The translations under genes were made by a program, and so were the position numbers. DNA of 15,752 nucleotides, taken from contig CAMVRH010000003.1 of the NCBI GenBank assembly GCA_947169835.1, positions 1 through 15,752 on the forward strand, given 5' to 3'. The notes below the pieces were generated by a model. The model was not told the origin of the DNA, did no database searches, and worked only from the letters and a program-made list of their open reading frames with translations. Positions 8,747 through 14,775 of the stretch are shown piece after piece. This stretch comes from an uncultured Lachnospira sp. (GTDB lineage Bacteria; Bacillota; Clostridia; Lachnospirales; Lachnospiraceae). The stretch's first letter is position 1, and each line of letters opens with the position of its first letter.

Positions 8747-9010
8747 TTATAGAATACCTTCCTTTGCTTGTTCTAGGCCTTCTGCTAACTGGTCTGGGCA
8801 AGATGTGCCTCTTCCTTGGCAATCAATTCCTTTTATTTTGGAGATGGCCTCATCCACATCCATTCCCTCAATAAGCGCTGCTACACCCTGAGTGTTTCCG
8901 TGGCATCCGCCCTCAAATTTAACGTTTCTTATTTTGTCGTCTATTATGTCAAAACGCACTGCTCTTGAGCATGTTCCCTTGTTCTCATGTCTAAGTCCTT
9001 CTTTTGTCAT
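8747..9010 (-). CDS. Small four-cysteine TSCPD-domain protein (TIGR03905 type)
   Basis: An 87-residue soluble protein of unknown function. Seen: KGTCSRAVRF (Cys14), FEGGCHGN (Cys36), GIDCQGRGTSCPDQLA (Cys64 and Cys71, the latter in the name-giving TSCPD motif). The four cysteines and their spacing match the stand-alone TSCPD family common in Clostridia. The same motif occurs near the C-terminus of B12-dependent ribonucleotide reductases, where it is thought to bind metal. Inference: Cys14, Cys36, Cys64 and Cys71 probably bind zinc or an iron-sulfur centre. An AAGGGG lies 7 nt before the ATG. Its stop codon touches the nucleosidase start codon, suggesting a shared or coordinated role, though none is established. 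There is no sign of truncation. Confidence 0.9.
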   Translation of the reverse strand: MTKEGLRHENKGTCSRAVRFDIIDDKIRNVKFEGGCHGNTQGVAALIEGMDVDEAISKIKGIDCQGRGTSCPDQLAEGLEQAKEGIL

Positions 9011-9033
9011 ATTTAACCCCTTTTCTTCATATA

Positions 9034-9777
9034 CTAATCATTTAGCATTGAATCATAAATTGCGGCAACTTCCTGAATATCACCCTGTGCAATCAATTCA
9101 CCATGTTCCAATAAAATTGCTTTATTACAAAGCCTCTTAACCTGTTCCAAACTGTGTGATACGAAAAGAACTGTAACGCCGTGATCAAACATGCCCTGCA
9201 TTTTCTTCTCGCACTTCTTTCTAAACTTAGCATCACCTACAGATAGAACCTCGTCCAAAATCAAGATCTCTGGCTCTACTACTGTGGCTATCGAGAAACC
9301 AAGTCTAGCTCTCATACCTGATGAGTAGTTCTTAATTGGAACATCTATAAACTCTCCAAGTTCAGAGAACTCCAAAATCTCCTCATACTTTGACTCAAGA
9401 AATTCTCTTGAGAAACCAAGCACTGAACCATATAGGAAAATGTTCTCTCTTCCTGTGTAGTTAGGGTCAAAGCCGGCACCCAGCTCAATCATAGGAGCGA
9501 TGTGTCCGTGTCTTGTAACCTTGCCAGTAGTTGGTTTGTAAACTCCAGCAATAATCTTTAGAAGAGTAGACTTTCCTGCACCGTTAAGTCCAAGAATTCC
9601 TAGTCTATCTCCTTTGTTAAGCTCGAAGTTAATATTCTTAAGAGCCCAAAATTCGTTGAATCGAATTTTTTCACCCTTTATCTTTTTTATTAATAATTCT
9701 TTTAAGTTGTCTACATTCTCTTTGCTTAAGTTGAAGAGAATACTGACATCTTGTACTACTAAAGCTTTCTTTGCCAT
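9034..9777 (-). CDS. tagH: Teichoic-acid/polysaccharide ABC exporter ATPase (TagH/Wzt type, short form)
   Basis: A 247-residue cytoplasmic ATPase of the ABC-2 surface-polymer exporter. Seen: Walker A GLNGAGKST (63-71), the ELGAGFDPNYTGREN segment (98-112) typical of the RfbE/Wzt/TagH subfamily, signature YSSGMRARLGFS (151-162), Walker B ILILDEVLSVGD (171-182) and switch His208 in VSHS. The subfamily's N-terminal extension before the core ABC fold is present. Unlike B. subtilis TagH, which carries a long C-terminal region, and unlike Wzt proteins with a carbohydrate-binding domain, this one stops right after the ABC fold; the substrate may thus be recognised by the permease or by its lipid carrier. 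AGGAGG lies close before the ATG. The gene starts 9 bp after the permease gene, with which it forms one exporter. Confidence 0.93.
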   Translation of the reverse strand: MAKKALVVQDVSILFNLSKENVDNLKELLIKKIKGEKIRFNEFWALKNINFELNKGDRLGILGLNGAGKSTLLKIIAGVYKPTTGKVTRHGHIAPMIELGAGFDPNYTGRENIFLYGSVLGFSREFLESKYEEILEFSELGEFIDVPIKNYSSGMRARLGFSIATVVEPEILILDEVLSVGDAKFRKKCEKKMQGMFDHGVTVLFVSHSLEQVKRLCNKAILLEHGELIAQGDIQEVAAIYDSMLND

Positions 9778-9786
9778 AATTCCCTC

Positions 9787-10575
9787 CTAAATATGCAAGA
9801 TAAATTTATCTTGATTCTTCTTGAATATCCAAATACCAAAGCATAATGCAACCACACTAAATACTAATGAATAAACAAACATAAATAGATTGTCTCCATT
9901 TGTGAATATTGAACCTTCTTCCATAAGGACATGTCTGAAGTTTGCAATTATGCAGTATAGTGGATTCCATTCGATTACCTTTGCCGCGGGACCAATGCTC
10001 TTTAAATAGTAGAAAATAGCTGAACAGTACATTATAAGCATTAGTAATACATCCCACAAATATTCTAAATCCCTAAAGAATACGCAAACAGTCGATAGAA
10101 TAAGACCCGCCGCTATACTCATGATAAATAGAATTGTTAGCGGAATAACTGCTTCTATAATATGCCATGTGAATGGAACTCTTAAGACTACTGATGTAAT
10201 CGCCAAAATAATAAGCGATAACAAGAATAGAATATAGTTATAAAGCACACTTGAAAGAGGGTATAAATACTTTGGTACATATACCTTCTTTATCATAGCT
10301 TGGTTTGATCTGATTGATCTCATCGCAATCTTACTTGAACTTGAGAAACAGCTATAAATCAAGCGACCAGATAGGATGTATACTGGATACAACGCATCTC
10401 CACGTCCTAGTAAACTACCAAATACAAACCACAAAACAAGTGTGGTTAGTAGTGGCTCAAGCAATGTCCAAACTAAACCTAAATATGATCTTCTGTATTT
10501 AAGTTTTATGCCTTTTCGTACCAACTCAATTAGTAGGTAGCGGTAGCGCATAAAACCTTCCCAATACTTATTCAT
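9787..10575 (-). CDS. tagG: Teichoic-acid/polysaccharide ABC exporter permease (TagG/Wzm type)
   Basis: A 262-residue membrane protein forming the export channel with the neighbouring ATPase. Seen: an amphipathic N-terminal segment (MNKYWEGFMRYRYLLIELVRKGIKLKYRRSYLG contains the family's charged motif before the first helix), LGLVWTLLEPLL, and about six hydrophobic segments, ending in FKKNQDKFILHI. Length fits TagG (about 275). The start is taken at the ATG at 10575 rather than the in-frame ATG at 10596: GGAGG stands 4 nt before the former, the latter has no clear ribosome binding site, and the predicted transcript start (~10607) would leave it almost leaderless. This is the first gene after a strong promoter and so leads the long operon. 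Polymer specificity is inferred from the CDP-glycerol transferases around it; a general polysaccharide exporter is the alternative. Confidence 0.9.
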   Translation of the reverse strand: MNKYWEGFMRYRYLLIELVRKGIKLKYRRSYLGLVWTLLEPLLTTLVLWFVFGSLLGRGDALYPVYILSGRLIYSCFSSSSKIAMRSIRSNQAMIKKVYVPKYLYPLSSVLYNYILFLLSLIILAITSVVLRVPFTWHIIEAVIPLTILFIMSIAAGLILSTVCVFFRDLEYLWDVLLMLIMYCSAIFYYLKSIGPAAKVIEWNPLYCIIANFRHVLMEEGSIFTNGDNLFMFVYSLVFSVVALCFGIWIFKKNQDKFILHI

Positions 10576-10579
10576 ATTA

Positions 10580-10584
10580 CCTCC
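10580..10584 (-). promoter_or_regulatory. Ribosome binding site fixing the permease start at 10575
   Basis: The minus strand reads TTTGGAGGTAAT directly before the ATG at 10575..10573; GGAGG is 4 nt from the start codon. It lies inside the 7-codon extension that a start at 10596 would add, which argues against that longer form. Confidence 0.75.
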
Positions 10585-10613
10585 AAACCAGTCCATTTTT
10601 GACTAGCCTTTAA

Positions 10614-10641
10614 ATTATAATGCATACTGTACTAATGTCAA
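10614..10641 (-). promoter_or_regulatory. Near-perfect sigma-A promoter for the exporter/polymer operon
   Basis: On the minus strand TTGACA (10641..10636) is separated by 16 nt from TATAAT (10619..10614); both hexamers match consensus exactly, with a spacer one base short of optimal. Transcription would begin near 10607, giving a ~30-nt leader before the permease ATG. The 71 bp between the upstream fused transferase gene and the permease contain no terminator-like hairpin, so read-through from tagD could add to this promoter's output. No clear operator was seen. Confidence 0.85.
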
Positions 10642-10667
10642 TAAAATAAAGTAGTGTTATTATGTCT

Positions 10668-12863
10668 TTATTTTTTCTCAAAAACCGCTTCTACTACGCG
10701 CTTTGCAGCGTTTCCATCATCCACACAACAGAACCTGTCGTAGAAGTCTTTGTAGCGGTCTTTGTAGCGTTCTTTTATCTGGTCAATGTTCTTTATTGCA
10801 TCTACCACATCATCGTTTGTAAGTAGCAATGGTCCAGGTAAATCCTCTTCCATATCTAGGTAAAACCCTCTAAGAACATCTCTGTATTTTTCTATGTCAT
10901 ATGTAAAGAATAGAATTGGTCTTTCTAAGTTTGCGTAGTCAAAGAATACCGATGAATAATCTGTCATTAATATGTCCGACACAAGGTAAAGGTCTGTAAT
11001 ATCGTCATAATCACAGCCGTTTATTGTAAAGTCTCCATACTTTGACAAATCCATCTTTTCAACGACAAAGTAATGAAGTCTAAGTAGAACCACATACTCA
11101 TCGCCAAACTCTTTTTGCAAACGATTCAAATCTAAATCTAGGTCAAATCCATACTGGCCCGCTTCAAAGAAATTGTCATCTCTCCAAGTTGGTGCGTATA
11201 GAATAACTTTCTTATCTTTAGGAATTCCAAGTTTTTCCTTAATCCTAGCCGCGTGTTCTTCTTTGTCTTCAGCATATAATGGATCGTTAGCAGGATATCC
11301 TGCCTCCAATATCTTTTCTTTGTCAAACAAGAAGCAGCTCTGGAACTTCTCTGTTGAGAATGGATTGTCAGATAGCAAGTAATCCCACTCTCTTGTTTGT
11401 CTGTAAACAATGTTCTTATACTGAGGTGTGGCTGAATGAACATCGTCCATATCAAACACTAATCTCTTAAGCGGTGTTCCATGCCATGTAGAAAGAATGA
11501 TTGTGTCATCTCTCTTTGGAACACTTAGAGGCTGTCTCATATTGATTACCCAATATTTACTTCTATTCATATAGTAGAAATACTTGAGTCCAAATCTCTT
11601 ACACTTTTTGTACTTGCCTGGAATTTTAACTCCACGTCTGTCCACCACCCAGATGCATTTATACTTTCCTGGATAATGCTTTTGCAAATATTTATATATG
11701 TACTTTGGCTGGCCCGAACAGTTTCTTCCCATAAAACTCTCGAACACAATCCAGTCTTCTCTAAATTTCATTTTGCTGAATACGTAAAGAGCTATTGTCT
11801 TATTTCGTATTCTCTTATCAACTAACATCTTCGCTAGTTTTCTTCTGGCAAGAACCTTTAGTCCTTGCTTGTAAGCCTTATTAAAGTCTCCCTCGCCCAT
11901 TACTTTGACGAGCTTCTTCTCAGCTCTAGTAAAGTCTTTTCTCTTTAGGGCTTTAAGGTCCACATCTTTTGCTCTCTTAGCTAGCTCATGGAAAAACTCT
12001 TTCTCCCAAACATCTCCCCACTCTTCTTTTTTGTCGCGTAACTTTCTAAGATATGGCTTTGTAATAAACTTCGCCAAAATCACATACATATGATTGCGAA
12101 GTCTCTTGTTATTTTCTGTTGCTTTAATCGCATTATCGTATGCCACAAAATAAAATGGCATAGTTGTTTCTTTCTCTATCTGATTTAAAGATGGATTATT
12201 TAGTTTGTCATTGTGCGAACGCTTAACATACATTCCTTTGTGACAAGTCTTAATGTTTCTAGCGTTATCAAGTAACCCCATCAAAACTTTGGCATCTGCA
12301 AAGTACTTTTGTTCCTCGTTAAATGTAATATTATTGTCTGTGAATAGTGATTTTCTATAAATTGCACCGAGCACAGATTCTTTTTCTAGCTTTTTGAAGT
12401 ATTCAACTTTGTAGTCGAATACATCTTCAAAGTCCACTTCTATTACTTCGTCGTCCTCGTCTTCGCCCTCTTCTGCTTGAGCTTCGTTGAAGGCTTTCTT
12501 CTGGAACCACGTAGTCTTGAACTCGCAGTATGTCATATCTGTCTCATCATCAAATAATTCCATCATTCCTGATAGGGTCTCTGGCATTAGATAATCGTCG
12601 TTATCTACAAATGTAATAAAATCGCCAGAAGCCTTGCTCATGCCAAGGTTTCTAGCTGCCGAAACACCTTCTTTGTCTTCTAGTTCAAAGACTTTTAGGT
12701 TGATGGAATTAGTGTATTCATTTATTAATTGATCTAAATTGTCTTTTGAATGGTCTAAAACAAGTATAGTTTCGAAGTCTTTGTAGTCTTGCTCCGCTAT
12801 ACTTTCAAGGCAATCTGTCAGATAGCCTATATTTGTTTTATGTGTGACAATAATGCTAAGCAT
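10668..12863 (-). CDS. Fused GT2 glycosyltransferase / CDP-glycerol glycerophosphotransferase
   Basis: A 731-residue two-domain enzyme. Domain 1 (1 to ~235) is GT2-like: LSIIVTHKTNIGYLTDCLESI, LVLDHSKDN (34-42), GVSAARNLGMSKASGDF (66-81) and the metal-binding DNDD at 87-90. It has an unusual acidic insertion at ~129-147 (EEGEDEDDE). A basic linker (~255-350) leads to domain 2 (~370-727), a TagB/TagF-type transferase: WIVFESFMGRN, TWHGTPLKRL with His461, ILYAPTWRDD (554-563), LRLHYFV with His597, and MTDYSSVFFDYANLERPI (633-650). The His of WHG and the second His are those shown to matter in TagF. GGAGG lies 4-5 nt before the ATG; the gene follows tagD by 18 bp, so substrate supply and use are co-transcribed. 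Inference: it attaches glycerol phosphate, and probably a sugar, to a surface polymer. Domain 1's donor and even its activity are unknown. Confidence 0.9.
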   Translation of the reverse strand: MLSIIVTHKTNIGYLTDCLESIAEQDYKDFETILVLDHSKDNLDQLINEYTNSINLKVFELEDKEGVSAARNLGMSKASGDFITFVDNDDYLMPETLSGMMELFDDETDMTYCEFKTTWFQKKAFNEAQAEEGEDEDDEVIEVDFEDVFDYKVEYFKKLEKESVLGAIYRKSLFTDNNITFNEEQKYFADAKVLMGLLDNARNIKTCHKGMYVKRSHNDKLNNPSLNQIEKETTMPFYFVAYDNAIKATENNKRLRNHMYVILAKFITKPYLRKLRDKKEEWGDVWEKEFFHELAKRAKDVDLKALKRKDFTRAEKKLVKVMGEGDFNKAYKQGLKVLARRKLAKMLVDKRIRNKTIALYVFSKMKFREDWIVFESFMGRNCSGQPKYIYKYLQKHYPGKYKCIWVVDRRGVKIPGKYKKCKRFGLKYFYYMNRSKYWVINMRQPLSVPKRDDTIILSTWHGTPLKRLVFDMDDVHSATPQYKNIVYRQTREWDYLLSDNPFSTEKFQSCFLFDKEKILEAGYPANDPLYAEDKEEHAARIKEKLGIPKDKKVILYAPTWRDDNFFEAGQYGFDLDLDLNRLQKEFGDEYVVLLRLHYFVVEKMDLSKYGDFTINGCDYDDITDLYLVSDILMTDYSSVFFDYANLERPILFFTYDIEKYRDVLRGFYLDMEEDLPGPLLLTNDDVVDAIKNIDQIKERYKDRYKDFYDRFCCVDDGNAAKRVVEAVFEKK

Positions 12864-12881
12864 AAATCCTCCAGACTTAAA

Positions 12882-13274
12882 CTATTTGTTGTTTAAGTCA
12901 TCCTTAATCTGTGTAGTTGAAATACCTTCTGTTCTAGGTAGGTATACAACTTCGCAGTATTCTTTTAGGAAGTCAAATTTTCCTTCCCAATCATCTCCCA
13001 TTACGAAAACATCAATATCGTTTTCTTGAACATCAGTTACCTTCTGTTCCCAGTTGTTTTCAGGAAGAACTTCATCCACATATTTGATTGCTTCAAGCAC
13101 CATTTTTCTCTCTTCATATGTGAAGTAGCATTTCTTCTGCTTCATGTTCCAGTTAAACTCATCAGTTGATAGGACAACTACTAAGTAATCGCCCAATTCT
13201 TTTGCTCTTCTAAGCAAGTTGATGTGTCCATAGTGAAGCATATCAAAGGTTCCATATGTGATAACTTTTTTCAT
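12882..13274 (-). CDS. tagD: Glycerol-3-phosphate cytidylyltransferase
   Basis: A 130-residue cytoplasmic enzyme making CDP-glycerol from CTP and sn-glycerol 3-phosphate, the donor for all glycerophosphotransferases nearby. Seen: MKKVITYGTFD, the nucleotide-binding HYGH (14-17; HxGH motif), VMGDDWEGKFDFL (91-103) and RTEGISTT (114-121), the second CTP-binding signature. Length and sequence are very close to B. subtilis TagD (129 residues), so specificity for glycerol rather than ribitol is a strong call. The start at 13274 matches the family N-terminus; the frame continues to a GTG at 13301 that would add nine unconserved residues. Odd: no good ribosome binding site precedes 13274 (only AAAAAGG about 16 nt away), while a strong one serves a 5-codon leader ORF just upstream. 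It is the first gene after its own promoter. Confidence 0.97.
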   Translation of the reverse strand: MKKVITYGTFDMLHYGHINLLRRAKELGDYLVVVLSTDEFNWNMKQKKCYFTYEERKMVLEAIKYVDEVLPENNWEQKVTDVQENDIDVFVMGDDWEGKFDFLKEYCEVVYLPRTEGISTTQIKDDLNNK

Positions 13275-13302
13275 AAAATCTAAAACAATACCTTTTTGCA
13301 CG

Positions 13303-13320
13303 CTAAAATAAAAAAGGCAT
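13303..13320 (-). CDS. Possible 5-codon leader ORF (MPFLF) ahead of tagD
   Basis: On the minus strand AAAGGAGATA (AGGAG at 13328..13324) stands 3 nt before ATG CCT TTT TTA TTT TAG. The Shine-Dalgarno is the best in this leader, yet the frame closes after five codons, 28 nt before the tagD ATG and out of frame with it. It may load ribosomes near the poorly signalled tagD start, or be a chance ATG next to a ribosome standby site. No protein function is claimed. Confidence 0.35.
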   Translation of the reverse strand: MPFLF

Positions 13321-13345
13321 TATCTCCTTTCTTAAACCTCTAAAT

Positions 13346-13374
13346 ATTATAACTTATGCACTAATAATTATCAA
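13346..13374 (-). promoter_or_regulatory. Sigma-A promoter for tagD and the following fused transferase
   Basis: On the minus strand TTGATA (13374..13369) is followed after 17 nt by TATAAT (13351..13346), one mismatch from consensus with ideal spacing. Transcription would start near 13339, giving a leader of about 65 nt that contains the strong Shine-Dalgarno and the 5-codon ORF. It fires away from the plus-strand transferase promoter about 100 bp to the right. Confidence 0.8.
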
Positions 13375-13444
13375 TAAATATGGGCTTGTAAGCGAACATC
13401 TTTTCGGGTTTGATGAGGCATAAATGTGGTAAATTTTCTCATAT

Positions 13445-13459
13445 GTGTTAAAATAACAC
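13445..13459 (+). promoter_or_regulatory. Extended -10 promoter overlapped by a perfect palindrome
   Basis: GTGTTA AAA TAACAC is a perfect 6-bp inverted repeat with a 3-nt centre. Inside it, TGT TAAAAT (13446..13454) reads as an extended -10 element for the plus-strand transferase gene. The -35 position (13426..13431, GTGGTA) is poor, consistent with an extended -10 promoter or one needing help. The overlap would suit an operator, but no regulator is identified. Confidence 0.45.
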
Positions 13460-13476
13460 CTGTGCAAAAACTACTT

Positions 13477-13481
13477 GGAGG
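13477..13481 (+). promoter_or_regulatory. Likely ribosome binding site of the plus-strand CDP-glycerol transferase
   Basis: GGAGG precedes the ATG at 13495 by 13 nt, longer than the usual 5-10. No ATG, GTG or TTG lies in frame between it and 13495. The spacer is almost all T, so expression may be modest. The longer frame from GTG 13426 would run through the predicted promoter. Confidence 0.55.
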
Positions 13482-13494
13482 TTTTTTACTTTTT

Positions 13495-14688
13495 ATGAAG
13501 TATATTAAGCAGTTTTTAACAAATTTTTATAAGTTATTCGCAATGACTATTCGCTTCAAAGAAAACGTAATAGTTTTTGAGAGTAGCATGTTTAGAAACT
13601 ATACAGGAAACCCACGATACATCTACGAAGAGTTCGTTCGCCAGGGTTTAGATGAGAAGTTTGATGTTTACTGGGCTTTTAAAAATGTGAAAGATGTAGA
13701 TCTTAGCAAAATTCCTGGTAAATTTAAGACTATCACTTACAAAACTATGCCTTTCTTTAAGGTTTATTCGTCTGCTGCTTTCATAGTATCAGACTCTAGA
13801 CTTCCTAGATATCTACACAAGAACCGTAAAGGTCAATACATCCAGACTTGGCACGGAACACCTCTTAAGAAACTTGCGCTAGATATGGAAGCTATTGATA
13901 TGGCAGGAAACACTGATGTAGATAGATATCACAAGCACTTTAGAAAGAGTATTGCTGCTTGGGATTATCTTTTGTCGCAAAATTCATACTCGACAAAGAT
14001 TTTCAGAAGTTGTTTTGATTTTGATAAAACAATACTAGAGGTTGGATACCCAAGAAATGATAAGCTTCTTAACACTACTGCTAGTCAGATTTATGAATTG
14101 AAGCGTGAGATGGGTCTTCCTCTGAATAAAAAGGTGATTTTATACGCTCCAACATGGCGCGATAACCAATATTATGATTTGGGCAAATATAAATTTGCTA
14201 ACCAGATGGACTTTGACTCGATTCGCGATGCTATCTCTGATGAGTATGTGATGATAGTGAAGTATCACTATCTCATTAAGGATTCAGTTGATTGGAGCAA
14301 GTACGAGGGCTTTGTTTACCAGTTTGACGAAGGCTGCGACATAGCAGATCTTTACTTGGTTTCAGATATGTTAATCACAGACTACTCTTCTGTAATGTTT
14401 GATTACAGCGTTTTGAATCGTCCGATCGTATTCTTTACATACGACTACGACGAATACATGAATGACCTTCGCGGCTTCTACTTTGACTTCAAAGAAGAAG
14501 CTCCAGGCCCATTGGTTTACAACAATGACGAACTAATCGAATCAATTAAAAACTACAATAAAGAAGACTGGGAAGAAAAATATGAATCTTTCCACAATAA
14601 ATATAATCATTGCGACGAGGGAACCGCCTCGAAAGCAATAGTGGATTTAATCACAGAAAATTCTTATCTAAATGATTTAGATAAATAA
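13495..14688 (+). CDS. CDP-glycerol glycerophosphotransferase (single-domain TagB/TagF-like)
   Basis: A 397-residue enzyme with only the glycerophosphotransferase domain and a short basic, hydrophobic N-terminal segment (MKYIKQFLTNFYKLF) that may hold it to the membrane. Seen: VIVFESSMFRNYTGNPRYIYEE (25-46), QTWHGTPLKKLALDME with His120, ILYAPTWRDN (215-224), VKYHYLI with His258 where the paralogues have LRLHY or FRAHY, ITDYSSVMFDY (294-304) and RGFYFDF (326-332). The start at 13495 is chosen because the FES motif then begins about 25 residues in and the promoter is left outside the gene. It is the only clear plus-strand gene, facing away from tagD and ending at a bidirectional terminator, so it is a separate transcription unit. 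Inference: it adds one or many glycerol phosphates. Primase (TagB-like) and polymerase (TagF-like) roles cannot be told apart here. Confidence 0.92.
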   Translation: MKYIKQFLTNFYKLFAMTIRFKENVIVFESSMFRNYTGNPRYIYEEFVRQGLDEKFDVYWAFKNVKDVDLSKIPGKFKTITYKTMPFFKVYSSAAFIVSDSRLPRYLHKNRKGQYIQTWHGTPLKKLALDMEAIDMAGNTDVDRYHKHFRKSIAAWDYLLSQNSYSTKIFRSCFDFDKTILEVGYPRNDKLLNTTASQIYELKREMGLPLNKKVILYAPTWRDNQYYDLGKYKFANQMDFDSIRDAISDEYVMIVKYHYLIKDSVDWSKYEGFVYQFDEGCDIADLYLVSDMLITDYSSVMFDYSVLNRPIVFFTYDYDEYMNDLRGFYFDFKEEAPGPLVYNNDELIESIKNYNKEDWEEKYESFHNKYNHCDEGTASKAIVDLITENSYLNDLDK

Positions 14689-14697
14689 TGTTTTGGG

Positions 14698-14757
14698 CAG
14701 AGAAAAAAGAGGTGAGGTCGCACTAACAATCGTTTGACCCCACCTCTTTTTTCTCTG
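14698..14757. terminator. Bidirectional intrinsic terminator between convergent genes
   Basis: The arms 14698..14719 and 14736..14757 form a 22-bp stem with one mismatch around a 16-nt loop. The inner part is GC-richer (GAGGTGAGGTC with GACCCCACCTC); an A6 run (14703..14708) and a T6 run (14747..14752) follow it on either side, giving a U-tract for both strands. The single non-pair is A-C in plus-strand RNA but a G-U wobble in minus-strand RNA, so it should be slightly stronger for the minus-strand gene. It serves both the 13495..14688 and the 14776 genes. Confidence 0.92.
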
Positions 14758-14775
14758 TCTAAATTTATATCTATA

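Noticed and set aside
11138..11455. 105-codon minus-strand frame inside the 10668..12863 gene
   Set aside because: It is a shifted-frame shadow of the conserved WHG-to-APTWRD region; the real frame carries all the motifs.
13293..13470. GTGCAAAAA occurring once in each of the two divergent leaders (13301..13293 minus, 13462..13470 plus)
   Set aside because: A 9-base match in about 200 bp of AT-rich DNA is easily chance, and the copies sit at different distances from their start codons.
13426..13494. N-terminal extension of the plus-strand transferase from GTG 13426
   Set aside because: The 23 extra codons would include the predicted -10, the palindrome and the GGAGG; paralogues begin close to the FES motif.
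13275..13494. Riboswitch or other structured RNA in the 220-bp divergent region
   Set aside because: Only short weak repeats such as GCTTGTAAGC were found, and those lie upstream of the promoters; no conserved riboswitch core was recognised.
14698..14757. Long inverted repeat as a transposon end or attachment site
   Set aside because: The A6/T6 arms, the position between convergent stop codons and the absence of any transposase or target duplication fit a bidirectional terminator.
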